NCBI GenBank assembly: GCA_951799405.1
Contig: OX637334.1
Span: forward strand, 8,494,001-8,558,000
Length of the DNA: 64,000 bases
DNA from: Agapetus fuscipes
Taxonomy: Eukaryota > Arthropoda > Insecta > Trichoptera > Glossosomatidae
Reading direction: 5' to 3'
Shown here: piece by piece, positions 7,912 to 17,826 of the stretch
How the letters are laid out: each line of letters opens with the position of its first letter
Numbering within the stretch: position 1 is the first letter of the stretch
Program-made: the position numbers and the translations under genes
The notes under the pieces: model-generated
Told to the model about the DNA's origin: nothing
Seen by the model: only the letters and a program-made list of their open reading frames with translations
Databases searched by the model: none

Positions 7912-10806
7912 CTATTCATCCAAAAAGTACCTCAACAGACCAGCTCTATACCTATCAAAGTTATTGTTGGGTGGGTCAAAGTCCAGTGTACAGGTATTAC
8001 CACTACGTTGAAGGCGATTTATGCAACTGTTATATTGTGCATTTGTATTGGAAGCTACAGGGCGATAAGGAACTATCTGACGAGATCCCTGTCGCGGAAC
8101 AAAAAAATTAATAGTTTCAAGCAACATCGGGCAATCTATTAGACCATTCTTAATTTTATAGAGTGTGAGTAAATCAATAATTTTTCTCCTATTAGACAAA
8201 CTAGTTAAATTAAGTAAGTAGTTAAGGAAGATGGGGTCAAAATTAGCAATAGGAATATTTAGTTTAAAATTAACGATTTTTAAAAATTTAGTATGAACTT
8301 TTTCAATATTGTCAATATGGACCGAGAAGTGAGGAGACCAGATGGTAGAACAGTATTCTAAAACGCTACGGACCAGTGAAGTATAAAGAATTTTTATTGT
8401 TTGTAAATCACGGAAATCTTTGGTAATTCGGAAAACAAAGCCAAGCATTTTCATACTTTTAGCGCGGATATCGTTAATGTGGGCGACAAATGAGAGTTTA
8501 TGATCAAACAGAACCCCCAAGTCAGAGATGACTAAAACATTATTTAATAAGTTATGATTAATAACATAATCTTTAATCAATGGGTTTTTTATTCTATAAA
8601 AACGCATCACTTGACATTTGGATATATTAAGATTAAGATGATTAAGTGAACACCAGTTATTTAATCTATCAAGTGTCGATTGTAGTTTAATACAATCGTT
8701 GATTGAGTCGATCTCACGAAAAATTTTAATGTCATCCGCAAACAAAAGTACATTACAGTCCTGGACAACATTAACAATATCGTCAATGAATAATAAAAAT
8801 AGCAGCGGACCAAGATGAGATCCCTGTGGGACACCACTAGTTTGTGTAAAAGGATCAGACTCAGAGTTATTTATTTTCACGATCAGGGAACGATTCATAA
8901 TATAACTCCTAATCCACAACAAAAAGCTACCAGATACTCCCATTGCTTCCAGCTTCGTAAGCAAGATATTGTGAGAAACTCTATCAAAAGCTTTAGCGAA
9001 ATCTGTGTAAATAACATCGATCTGTTTACGTCTACCAAGAGCCCCCGACAAAAAATTCTCATAAGACATGAGATTAGTGGTCGTAGATCTATTGGGTAAA
9101 AAGCCATGTTGACAATTAGTTAAAGATCTAGTGACCACAAATCCAATTTTCGATAAAATCAGTTTTTCAAGCAGTTTGGGAATAGCCGAGAGCAAGTTAA
9201 TAGGTCTGTAGTTTGTGACATCCTTCCTATCCTTACCTTTGAATATTGGAGTGATGTAGGATGTCTTCCAGATAAGTGGAAAGCATCCAGAAGATATAGA
9301 TAAATTAAAAATAGTGCACAAAGGTTGTGTCAAACTAGAAGCACAATTCTTTAAAAAAAATGCCGGAACCCCATCAGGGCCAGGACAAGTTAAAGGTTTC
9401 ATTAATTTTATACCTGATGTAACATCAGACACTTCAAATGACAAGCTCGAGAGCTGAAAATCAATGTGAGATGAGAAATCAAAGGACTGACCAGTATTAT
9501 CAGTAGTAAAAACACTTTTAAAAAACGTAGCAAATAGGTTTGGTACTTCTCCCACATTATTATTAGATATAGTTTTCTGACTCTGATTTTTGAGAGATCG
9601 TGAATAATTGAAAATCTTTTTTACATCAGACCTAACAGACATTTCAATGCCATTAATATATTCATTATAACACGCTACCAAGATTTTCTTACACTGCTTT
9701 CTGTGAAAATTGAAATTCTCATAATCTGGCGCTAATCTGGTCTCCTTGTACTTTTTATGAGCAAGTTTCTTCTCACAGATACAATCAATTAGATCACGGC
9801 TATACCATTTAGGGAATGATGATTTTCTAACTTTTGTAACTGGTATACACAAATCAATGGCTCCATTCAGAATGCTGTAAAACTCCTCAACCATCTCGCC
9901 TAAATTATTATTTTTCGCATTGATGAATGACCAATTGGCCTCAGACAAAAACTTGTTTACACCTTCATAATTAGCCCTGACAAAATTCCGATAGGATTCT
10001 GGAGAGTCAACATTACAGACCTGCGGTTTAGTAATATCAATGACAATATCCAAAATCGGATGGTGACTGTCCGGAGGAACAACAGCTTCCACTGATTCGT
10101 TAACAATTGCAGACATATTACTACAAAAAACTAGATCTAGTATTCTATCACCTGCATTTCTAACTCTATTAACTTGATTAAGGTTTAGAAGAAGAGACAT
10201 ATCAAATACAGTATTTTCACGCTCAGTTAAATTACATCTATTAGGATTCGGTGATGAGTCCGATCCCAGTTCCATCCAATTAATATTTGGAAGATTATAA
10301 TCTCCCACAATAAGAAATTTAGCGTCAGGATAGGCAATCTTTAATCGCTCCACCTCATCGCAATGACTTCGATAGACCGCTATATCAGCAGAGGGCGGAA
10401 TATACACTGTACCCAACACCATTTTAAAACCACTAAAAGACACCAAGATAAAAACTTGTTCAACATCAGAGTTGATCGTTTTGAGTTTGCGGGAATTGAG
10501 ATTTCTATTCACTGAGATCAGCACTCCACCACCTCTCACTTTAGTGCTATTGAGTTCATTTCGGTCCAGGCGGTATGTAGTGTAAGAGAAGAGCCCCAGT
10601 TCAGCAGTGTGGATATTTGGGTGAAGCCAAGTCTCCGTAAAAATGAGAATGTCGTATGCTAGGGTTGGTACTATTGAGGAAAACTCATTCACTTTAGTAC
10701 AAACACCTCTCAGATTTTGATACAAGCAGTTTAATTTATGTCTCTGTAGTTTTTTGGTGTGCTTGAAACAATTTTTGGTGACGAGTTTATATACTTTATG
10801 GTTAAA
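7912..10806 (-). CDS. LINE ORF2: APE-type endonuclease and reverse transcriptase
   Basis: This ORF carries about 937 residues of recognisable protein from 10725 to a TAG at 7912. The open frame itself starts after a stop at 807-809 past 10000 (10807-10809). Endonuclease motifs (numbering from YQNLRG at residue 2): QNLRG, ETW (31-33), VYIPPSAD, GDYN (141-144), ILDLVF and the catalytic-end motif DSHHP (219-223). Reverse transcriptase motifs: TNYRPINLL, YTDFAKAFD (573-581), SGVPQGSHLGPLLF and the catalytic FADD (662-665). It nicks target DNA and reverse-transcribes the element RNA at the nick. No ATG exists in the frame before residue 102, inside the endonuclease, so an independent AUG start would lose the nuclease. 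It probably begins by frameshifting from ORF1 at 10749-10755. Confidence 0.9.
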   Translation of the reverse strand, partial: FNHKVYKLVTKNCFKHTKKLQRHKLNCLYQNLRGVCTKVNEFSSIVPTLAYDILIFTETWLHPNIHTAELGLFSYTTYRLDRNELNSTKVRGGGVLISVNRNLNSRKLKTINSDVEQVFILVSFSGFKMVLGTVYIPPSADIAVYRSHCDEVERLKIAYPDAKFLIVGDYNLPNINWMELGSDSSPNPNRCNLTERENTVFDMSLLLNLNQVNRVRNAGDRILDLVFCSNMSAIVNESVEAVVPPDSHHPILDIVIDITKPQVCNVDSPESYRNFVRANYEGVNKFLSEANWSFINAKNNNLGEMVEEFYSILNGAIDLCIPVTKVRKSSFPKWYSRDLIDCICEKKLAHKKYKETRLAPDYENFNFHRKQCKKILVACYNEYINGIEMSVRSDVKKIFNYSRSLKNQSQKTISNNNVGEVPNLFATFFKSVFTTDNTGQSFDFSSHIDFQLSSLSFEVSDVTSGIKLMKPLTCPGPDGVPAFFLKNCASSLTQPLCTIFNLSISSGCFPLIWKTSYITPIFKGKDRKDVTNYRPINLLSAIPKLLEKLILSKIGFVVTRSLTNCQHGFLPNRSTTTNLMSYENFLSGALGRRKQIDVIYTDFAKAFDRVSHNILLTKLEAMGVSGSFLLWIRSYIMNRSLIVKINNSESDPFTQTSGVPQGSHLGPLLFLLFIDDIVNVVQDCNVLLFADDIKIFREIDSINDCIKLQSTLDRLNNWCSLNHLNLNISKCQVMRFYRIKNPLIKDYVINHNLLNNVLVISDLGVLFDHKLSFVAHINDIRAKSMKMLGFVFRITKDFRDLQTIKILYTSLVRSVLEYCSTIWSPHFSVHIDNIEKVHTKFLKIVNFKLNIPIANFDPIFLNYLLNLTSLSNRRKIIDLLTLYKIKNGLIDCPMLLETINFFVPRQGSRQIVPYRPVASNTNAQYNSCINRLQRSGNTCTLDFDPPNNNFDRYRAGLLRYFLDE

Positions 10807-11435
10807 TTAACCTCTCCCTTCTTTTTCCTCTCCTCCAACTCAGTCCTTAACTCCATCAATTGTTTCCTCTGTTGATATGTTTGATCTGGTTTCAATTTTA
10901 TTCCATTGGGTATAATACGTTTGAAGTTTAATAGTTTTTTCACTGTTATCGGGTCTCTAAATTCAACCTTAACTGGACGACATGAATCAGTTTTTCTAAT
11001 TCCCAGTCTATAAATTTTCACAATATCCGATGTTGCTGAAGAATCGATAAGATTTATAGTGTTTTTAGTTGAATCATCATCCTCTTTAATACCTTCAATT
11101 GTGTTAGAAGTACCTTCAGGTAAGTTGTAAATTATAACGTTTTTAGACCTCTCCTTTCGATCTTCCAGCTCAGCAATGGCCTCATACATGTCGGAAGGAT
11201 TCGATTTGGGTATTGATTTGGGAGGATTATTAACAATTTGTTTGTACGCCTGTACTTCTCCTTCCAGGCTACCCATCTTCACAGCCATTTGGCTGATGGT
11301 ACCCGAAAGGTCGGTAAGCCTTGGTGTGAGCTTTGCTATGTGGTCTTTGCTAAATTTATTGTTGGTATCATTAATAATCGAGTTCAAATTCATTAGTATG
11401 TTTTTTGCCTCAGTAATAAATTCCATAGCAGTCAT
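10731..11435 (-). CDS. LINE ORF1: RNA-binding protein with coiled coil and RRM-like fold
   Basis: 234 codons from an ATG at 11435 (an upstream in-frame GTG at 11450 is ignored) to a TAA at 10731. The first third is helical with heptad-like spacing (TDLSGTISQMAVKMGSLEGE) and could trimerise. The middle carries RSKNVIIYNLPE and later RPVKVEFRDP, the two RNP-like strands of an RRM as in L1-type ORF1 proteins. A basic helix follows (QQRKQLMELRTELEERKKK). No CCHC zinc knuckle is present. The role known for such proteins is to coat the element RNA and chaperone nucleic acid. The last 76 nt overlap the open frame of ORF2 in the -1 frame. Confidence 0.85.
   Translation of the reverse strand: MTAMEFITEAKNILMNLNSIINDTNNKFSKDHIAKLTPRLTDLSGTISQMAVKMGSLEGEVQAYKQIVNNPPKSIPKSNPSDMYEAIAELEDRKERSKNVIIYNLPEGTSNTIEGIKEDDDSTKNTINLIDSSATSDIVKIYRLGIRKTDSCRPVKVEFRDPITVKKLLNFKRIIPNGIKLKPDQTYQQRKQLMELRTELEERKKKGEVNLTIKYINSSPKIVSSTPKNYRDIN
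10749..10755 (-). promoter_or_regulatory. candidate -1 ribosomal frameshift site (A AAA AAC) joining LINE ORF1 to ORF2
   Basis: On the coding (-) strand the ORF1 codons read CCA AAA AAC TAC, so the heptamer A AAA AAC lies in the zero frame. A -1 slip gives AAA AAA CTA CAG, which is the ORF2 frame. The ORF1 stop is 15 nt further on. No clear downstream pseudoknot was found by eye. Confidence 0.5.
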
Positions 11436-11705
11436 TTTATGTCTTCTCACCGATTATTTAGACAAAAAATACACAGTAATCTTTGTGACCACCCTATACT
11501 CAGATTTATAGGTGCTTGGACGATGACTATTCAATAGGACTATGTAAATATGTTAATAATAAAGACTTTATCCAGTTCCACAGTACCGTTATCAAAATAA
11601 TAGCATAAGTCCCATTTGTTAACACTTCGATTATACTTTCACACACTTTTGTCACCAAAATAATTACGATTACAGCATATAAATATTAAAAATGTCATAA
11701 ATATC

Positions 11706-11754
11706 ATAATTTAATAATTCATTATTGTTTATTTTTAATGAATTATTAAATTAT
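11706..11754. repeat. perfect 19-bp inverted repeat
   Basis: The arms ATAATTTAATAATTCATTA and its exact complement are separated by 11 bp. It lies where the LINE 5' end meets the host SINE. Confidence 0.7.
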
Positions 11755-11759
11755 AATTA

Positions 11760-11886
11760 CCCTATAACATCTGTTGAACCAGGGTCAAAGTTATAGTATA
11801 ATGACCCAAGCGGGGATCGAACCAACGTTGTTCCATTCGAAACACGCTAGAAAGATCGGCCCTCTTAGCCCCCTCGGCCATAACCC
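11760..11886 (-). repeat. family D SINE, tRNA head, separated from its tail by the LINE
   Basis: In reverse complement: TATGGCCGAGGGGGCTAAG (A box, Ser/Leu type), GTTGGTTCGATCCCCGC (B box), then TTTGACCCTGGTTCAACAG, as in the copy at 5843. Confidence 0.68.
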
Positions 11887-12245
11887 CGATAATCAGGAAA
11901 TTTTGCTAGCTTACAGCATTTACCAGTCAAAAATTACATTTTTTTTCAATTTTTCATAAAATGTCACTGAGATATACACACAAATAAATACACATTAATA
12001 GTACAAATATATTTGTAGAATATATTTATGGTGGTGAAATTACTTTTGAGAACTCGGATAGGTTTACATCGAACTGAAATCATTGATCTTTTTAAAAAAA
12101 CATTTTGTTTCTCTGTATTTTCAAAGTAGAAAGAGTTGTAACATTAATATGCCTCTACCAAAGGTCCTTTGAGCCTTACAACAACTAGGTTTTGCTTCTG
12201 TAATTTACGCTTTCTATAACTACGCTTATACTACCAACTTACCAG
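11887..12245. other. intron sequence, no recognised element
   Basis: AT-rich, nothing supported. Confidence 0.4.
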
Positions 12246-12425
12246 CCCTCTGCGGCACTCTACCAAGTATCATAGACCTCCTTAATTACTTAATCCAGCT
12301 ATCAAGCCTTGAAGACTCAGGGCCTCTCGCACCACAATCCTCCAAGACTCTCTGTCTTGTGCTGTTTTCCTGCATGGTTGCGTTACTCCACGACTTTTAA
12401 GGTCTTTCAAATGTCCTCTTTAAAG
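12246..12425. repeat. retroelement fragment resembling family C tail or a LINE C-terminus
   Basis: The + strand CCTCTGCGGCACTCTACCAA and TCATAGACC match the body of the family C SINE at 15020-15090 read from its - strand. The - strand reads AQDRESWRIVVREAL, a phrase typical of LINE C-termini. The two readings point in opposite directions and I cannot choose between them. Confidence 0.35.
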
Positions 12426-13500
12426 AGCACTTAAATATATTAAATACAGAGAGTCTCTCGCAAAGGATTTTTTTTAAATGAAGAAATCACTTACGCCAGT
12501 AATCAGATATACTTTTCAAGACACCATATTGTATTCTTTCATAAAGAGGAATATTTTAATACTTTCATCTCTCATATGAAAGGAAGACAAGTCTTTTGTC
12601 AGGATGCAAACTTTGAATGGCTACAAATTGCATGCGCATTTCTGAGAATATCTCTAAAGCAATAATTTGCGAAGCTTCCCTCTCTACAGAATGCTGTCAT
12701 TCTTGAAGACCACTCATAAAGGTTTGCATTATGCAATTTGTTGAATGTACATTTCATTATGTGAACGGTATGAATTCCACCAAAGAAAAGTGAACATGGT
12801 GATATTCAATAAATTGAATATTAAAATGAGCACCTTTACATGAATGAAAATAATTCTGTAACTGCTATTATAGCTCCGTCGCTATTCCGCTAGGGATGGT
12901 CAAAGCCTATGCAGAGTTGCCACTATTTCTGCCTACGAGTATCTTTGAGTGCATCTTTAAATCATTTTTCGTCGAACGGCGTTTTAGCGCTGCTGGCTTG
13001 ACGAAGCATTTACATAAAAACACTTATACACACAATTACACGCAACCAAATTATTCAAACAATGAATTTAAAATGCTTTACTAGTGCAGATATATAATAT
13101 ATATACATTTAATATATTTTTTGTGGGTTTTAGTGTCGAAATGTTCAAAAACGAATAAAAAGGGATGGTATAATCAATGTCAGAATAAGATTACACCATA
13201 AGGTCGAAGATCGCTTAATCTGCGTGTGCATCCTGCTTATAAATGTATGGACTCAACTATAAACCGTCATATTCTGGTTGGATAGCGTGCCAAGCAAATT
13301 GCACTCTTAGCGCTTTTTAAACATCGATTAATGCTTCATGAGTATGCGGCAAGGAATGTTAATGTCTTCATCTCATGATGGAAAATGCACTTCCCATCGA
13401 TTTTCTAATAATTCCCATACAAAGAGCATTTAAAAAAACATGCATGGGCGCTAGAAATCTCAAGTCTTCAAGAGATAGGAAAGGTTGAGCTATACATAAG
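12426..13500. other. intron sequence, no recognised element
   Basis: A short patch at 12968-13010 (CGTCGAACGGCGTTTTAGCG, then GCTTGACGAAG) resembles the ends of the MITE at 51396-51587. Otherwise nothing. Confidence 0.4.
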
Positions 13501-13925
13501 TTCCAAAGACCATGAATGACTATCGAATTCAGAACATAGGGTTAAAAATGACTGGATTATGAATGTGTGCGATATATGAATGAGAATATAAGAGTGAAAG
13601 TACAAAAGAGTACGATGAGATGGTTCGGACGTCTAAGAGGAATGAATGATGGTCGACTGATAAAAAAAGTGTAATAATAATAATAATAATAATTGGGAAA
13701 TTTTATACAGCAGGACAAAGGCAATGCCTTTTGTCAAAGGTAGAGACCGAGGAAAGAAAAGATTAATGATACGCGATATTTAAAATGACTAGAATCTGGA
13801 AAAATAGAAAGAAAAAGAGACAGAGGGATGAATGCTGAGAGGAGGAAAGAAGTGTGCAAGGACAGAACAAAGTGGAGAAATATCTGCGGAAAAACGATAA
13901 CACAAGCAATGTCTATGACTCTTTC
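13501..13925 (+). pseudogene. decayed C-terminal piece of a LINE reverse transcriptase
   Basis: The frame reads RVKVQKSTMRWFGRLRGMND, then IKKV and a stop. Later parts give GRDRGKKR and ERRKEVCKDRTKW. The RWFG(H)L...GR(G)RPRKxW pattern is shared with pieces at 18060-18270, 30350-30430, 30839-31030, 50200-50440 and 59236-59880. An ATA/TAA microsatellite (13673-13693) and other sequence interrupt it. Confidence 0.6.
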
Positions 13926-14987
13926 TTAATCCCCATACAGAGGAAGACTTTATCCCTGCTTTACTTATTTTATTTTATTACTTGATCACATAGATGTTTT
14001 GGTACTGAGCTGTAATGTATTATTCACTGCATGTTTCCATCCTTTATGAAAGCAGAACAACGAATACAGAAAAATATTTTCCTCTCAAAGAGAAATCATG
14101 CATCCACAAAAACCTCATGGTTCTTGAAAATATCGCACATGCTACCACGTGCTAAATCCTCTTCAAAAGCCAATATTTCACACGAAACTGCGCATAAATA
14201 TGCTTGAGGAAAGGGTTGAAGGTCATTGCAATATTGCAGCGGTATATTATGGTGGTATGAACAAAAGCACCGCTACCTACCGTATGTAGCGTTCTGAAGA
14301 AAACACTGTTGTCCCATCTCTCAACCGCCGTATGAACCGTTTTGGCATTTTTCGTCTGGTCGATAAAAGAGCAATGTTTTTGTTTGCGTCACACCTCAAA
14401 GAATGTCACGAATGAGACATTTTATCAAGATGCTCTTTGAGTGCTACTTTAAAAATGCCAACATAATATTCTGAATTCCTCATTCTGGATGGCAGTCTAT
14501 TCCACTCCATCGGTATCGTTAGTGGCTAGACTAAGGCCCGGTATTTTCAGCGCTAGCTTATGTAACTCTGAACTAATAAAAAAACTACCCATACGATTGA
14601 CATAAGTACTTTTTTTCGTTTAGTATAAAGTCGCTATGCTACCTTTAAAAAAACGCACCCTTATAGAATATAGTCGCAGTGTATTGGTTAAAGTTTTGAA
14701 CTCAAAATTAAAAGGTAGAGATTCTTTCAAAGCTACCCATAAATAAATAAAAATGTGTGAAACTCTCAAAAAAATGGGATGAAAAACAATATATTCGAAG
14801 AAATAAATAATTATAAACAGTACATTTTTGGCATCGATCAATAAATAATTATGTTGAGCATCAGAGCCGTTTAGCGTGCCAAATTCTGACATCCTTGGGC
14901 ATCAACGAAGTCTTGTTATGATAATTGAATTTTCTAGCAACTGTCAAGGAGGACTGTCAAACAAACAACGCTGTCATCTTATGTCTA
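13926..14987. other. intron sequence, no recognised element
   Basis: AT-rich. No repeat family assigned. Confidence 0.45.
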
Positions 14988-15440
14988 TTTTTTTTTTTTT
15001 TTTTTTGAGAAATCCTGTGCGGGAGACTCCCTAGATTCTAAAGACTCTAGGGGTCTATGACACTTGTTGTAGTGCCGCAGAGGTGTACGAGCTTGGTCGT
15101 CGCTACAAAGCGCCAATACTCAAGCAAGACCCAGTTGCTGTAAGGCTGGATGGACCTTTGGTGACCGGTCATTGATAAAGGTTTATGAATTTTTCAACCC
15201 AGCGAAGAGCACATTCGAAATATAAATGGTATATATTTTTGTGCTCCGCCGGGATCCGAATCCACAACCTTCCATTTACGAGTCCGAATTGTTGCCACTA
15301 CGGACTACGGATCGGTCCAAGATGCCAACGACACGCGGTGTACCTGAGCGGTTACCCATCCAAGCACTGACCACGCCCAATGTTGCTTAACTTCGGTGAT
15401 CTATGGGAACCGGTGCTTTCAACATGGCTAACGTCGTTGA
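14988..15440 (-). repeat. family C SINE, full length: 5S rRNA head, tRNA-like segment, body, poly-A
   Basis: Read on the - strand: a 117-nt 5S rRNA-like head (15440-15324), 8-nt linker, tRNA-like segment (about 15315-15245) with TAGTCCGTAGTGG and GGTTGTGGATTCGGATCCC, the body with AACTGGGTCTTGCTTGAGTA and TTGGCGCTTTGTAGCGACGA, and a 19-nt poly-A (the T-run 14988-15006). The layout fits a Pol III-transcribed element copied by LINE machinery. Other copies in this window lack the 5S head. Confidence 0.75.
15324..15440 (-). pseudogene. 5S rRNA-derived sequence at the head of the family C SINE
   Basis: The - strand matches arthropod 5S rRNA along its length. It includes TCACCGAAGTTAAGCAAC, GGTCAGTGCTTGGATGGG and CACCGCGTGTCGTTGGC, in the right order and spacing. 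The internal Pol III promoter region is retained (GCTTGGATGGG box C). Substitutions relative to normal 5S are scattered, so it is a derived copy rather than a ribosomal gene. Confidence 0.85.
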
Positions 15441-15972
15441 CAAATTTATTTCCTTCTATACCGTTTTCTTATTTTTAAGACAGAGAAGGGAGTATTTTTA
15501 TCCGAAATATATAAAAATGCTGCTAGTACAGTCCGTACTAATATATATTTTTTAAAAACATTCAGAAAAGTCAACGTCTGTATACGTTGTTTTACAGATC
15601 TGACAGCACCATAGAGTATGGCATTTTTCTCTTTATCTATGGTTGCTAGACAACAATGGCTACTCTGCCTCATGCCTTTCCTATTGTCTTCCCTCCATTG
15701 TCACCCATCCCTACTCTATGCCCGCGCGACGGCGTCCTTTTAGTCTATGGCCACGCAAACGTCAGATCTCCCGCGTATTTTGCGACGCTCGAAGGGAAGA
15801 CATTTTGTTTTTATGTTCAGTAATTTATATGATAGGTTTAATAGATTGTCATTTTAGATAACTCCTCTCCACCCCTTATAATTTCTTACTTTGTCTAGAA
15901 TTTTCACCGTTCAGAACATTTTAAATGCAACTGTGGTTGATCTTCTTTCTTTTGATCTTTTAGTTTTTTTTT
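15441..15972. other. intron sequence with a CpG-rich patch
   Basis: Positions 15715-15800 are clearly more CpG-rich than the surroundings. No gene or repeat is recognised. Confidence 0.4.
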
Positions 15973-16052
15973 TTAAGATAAGTTGTAGGCTTTCATGACC
16001 GGCGGTTGGAGAGTCGTTTTCCGGGATCTGTTTGCCATTAGAGATAATATTT

Positions 16053-16093
16053 ACGGACGTTTCGCCCATATCTACGATGGGCATCCTCAGCGT
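16053..16093 (-). ncRNA. hammerhead-ribozyme-like motif
   Basis: On the - strand: ACG, CTGAGGA, T, GCCCAT-loop-ATGGGC, GAAA, CGTC, CGT. The core words CUGANGA and GAAA and a 3-bp stem I are present, stem III is minimal, and one extra base sits before stem II, which is not canonical. Confidence 0.35.
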
Positions 16094-16440
16094 GATGATG
16101 AACAAGTTCATCAATATTGTAATGTTTTTAGGTTCGAAAAGTCTATAAATTAAAACACACAGGTCTTCTTTCAGGATCTTTATTTACACTTAATTTATTT
16201 CTACAAATTTATATTTATTTTTAACTCTTTTGGTAACACAATTTTTTTTTTTTTAAGTTTAGTATCGCTTACACTCTTCCAATCAAAACCAACTATCGCA
16301 CTGGCTTAGCACACTCAATTCTCCACCTTATATACTTCATAGACAGTACTTTCCAGTGACTAATTTTGCCAGCATATTCCCGCATATTCTACCAAGTTCG
16401 AGACTACAAAAGGATCATTTAATTTCTAGATTTCTTAGGT

Positions 16441-16552
16441 CTATTGCTACCTACGGTGTACACCTATATTAACCTACTTTTGACATAATGCTATAATAAC
16501 TATTACTACCTACGACGTATAACTATATTAATCTACTATTTACATTACAATA
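16441..16552. repeat. about 60-bp diverged tandem duplication
   Basis: ATTGCTACCTACGGTGTACA and ATTACTACCTACGACGTATA each lead into ATATTAA(C/T)CTACT and CATAATG/CATTACA, placed head to tail. Confidence 0.55.
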
Positions 16553-16600
16553 TCATCATTACGCTGAAAAAGCCCGTCGAAGATATGGGCAAAACGTCCA

Positions 16601-17055
16601 GAAGCTCAATCTTAAATTTTACCGATTAAAGAACATCAAAATATATATATAGCGCATGCGAATAGTCAATGGGTAAAAGGTACTGGGTACAAACTACAAA
16701 GCTACGCCGAATCTTTGGTACTTGTTCTAAATGTAGTCGGCACAAACCGTAAAACAATGGCGTCACCCAGCCTAAAAAACATCTTATCTTGAGGCAAATG
16801 CTCTGTTTGAATTTTTAATACGTCCCATCTCCCCAGTATCAAATTGCGTAAATATTCAAATGGATCCATCATAATTCATCTTGTTTCTCATCTGAGCATT
16901 AAACAAGACGCCATTAGTTGAGCTCCCTGCCGCTAGGTTTGTTTATGGCGCTAACCTCTGCCGCCATTATTTATCCTGTCAAATTTTTTTTTTCACAAAA
17001 TGGCTTCCTAGGTATCAGAACAATAGATACGATACAAAAACAAAATATTATAATA
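16601..17055. other. intron sequence, no recognised element
   Basis: Nothing supported. Confidence 0.4.
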
Positions 17056-17262
17056 AACATAAATTTAATTTTTATTTTCAAATATGGTCTTCGCTGGGTG
17101 GAAAAATTTATATACCGTTACCAAAAACTGGTCACCAAAGATCCATCCAGCCTTACAGCAATAATTGGCGCTTACTACAGCGACGATCAAGCTTGCAGAG
17201 AGTTCTTGAGGTGTGATTCACACAAAAATAGCACTCACCAAATAAATCATCCAAATTTATTA
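17056..17262 (+). repeat. family C SINE, 5'-truncated
   Basis: Carries CTTCGCTGGGTGGAAAAATT, CATCCAGCCTTACAGCA and GAGGTGTGATTCACAC, ending CTCACCAAATAAATCATCC. The 5S and tRNA-like heads are missing. Confidence 0.72.
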
Positions 17263-17826
17263 TGACTGAATGAGCCATCGATCGGACTTTGACTATTTTC
17301 ATGTCTTGAGCACGGAAAACGTCACTATGTTCTTGAATATAATACGTTCGTTTTAATAAAATAAAGTTTACTTAAATAAAAATAAAAATTTCTTAATGAT
17401 TAGTTAGCCAATTTCTTTACAGTTAAGATTTGTAATCTTTCTAATTCAACACCCACTTCATGAGATTGTAGGTACCAAGATATGAAATTAGACATTTTCC
17501 CGCCCAAGATGTCAGCGCGTTCCAAGTTCAAATCTGACAGCCCGCGCTCGGAATCCAACATGGCCGCTGCTCCGCTGACGTACGGTTATTATGAAATCAC
17601 GGAAAACAAGATAAATTCCGCGTTTGCTGCGCGGAATCGGTATTTCAGAAATTCCGCACATGCTGACGGGATTGTTCAACTATCTCTATTTTCCTTTATG
17701 TTAACACAATTTAACGTGGAATGATCTAAACTGTAAAGATAAGGTGCTTTCAACATTCAAGAATTCTACAACACACATTTGTACGTGTATATGCATTTTC
17801 CAGCTTCCATTAACCTTAAAAATTTG
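17263..17826. other. intron sequence, no recognised element
   Basis: The patch 17490-17640 is GC-richer and includes AACATGGCCGC; no promoter evidence accompanies it. Confidence 0.4.

Larger units (their letters stand above)
7549..11700 (-). mobile_element. non-LTR retrotransposon (LINE), apparently full length, CR1/Jockey-like
   Basis: The element is read on the - strand: 5' region (about 11436-11700), ORF1 (RNA-binding), ORF2 (endonuclease plus reverse transcriptase), 3' UTR and a tail of about ten AAAT units (7549-7588). Both reading frames are intact, so insertion is young. It sits inside a family D SINE whose two halves flank it. The 5' boundary is uncertain; a perfect 19-bp inverted repeat (11706-11724 with 11736-11754) marks the junction zone. 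Target duplications could not be recognised in the AT-rich flanks. The endonuclease is of the APE type and there is no RNase H or C-terminal zinc knuckle, which fits the CR1/Jockey side of the LINE tree; the exact clade is not determined. Confidence 0.88.
15973..16600. repeat. Penelope-like element remnant with inverted hammerhead-like ends
   Basis: The left end on the - strand and the right end on the + strand share CATCAT(C/T)A-CGCTGA, a GCCC...GGGC stem and AAACGTCC. This gives two inverted ends around about 450 bp with no reading frame. A related left-end piece (GGGATCTGTTGCC) occurs at 50941-51005. Confidence 0.45.

Noticed and set aside
8815..9107. Open frames on either strand inside LINE ORF2
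   Set aside because: Shadows of the reverse transcriptase coding sequence.
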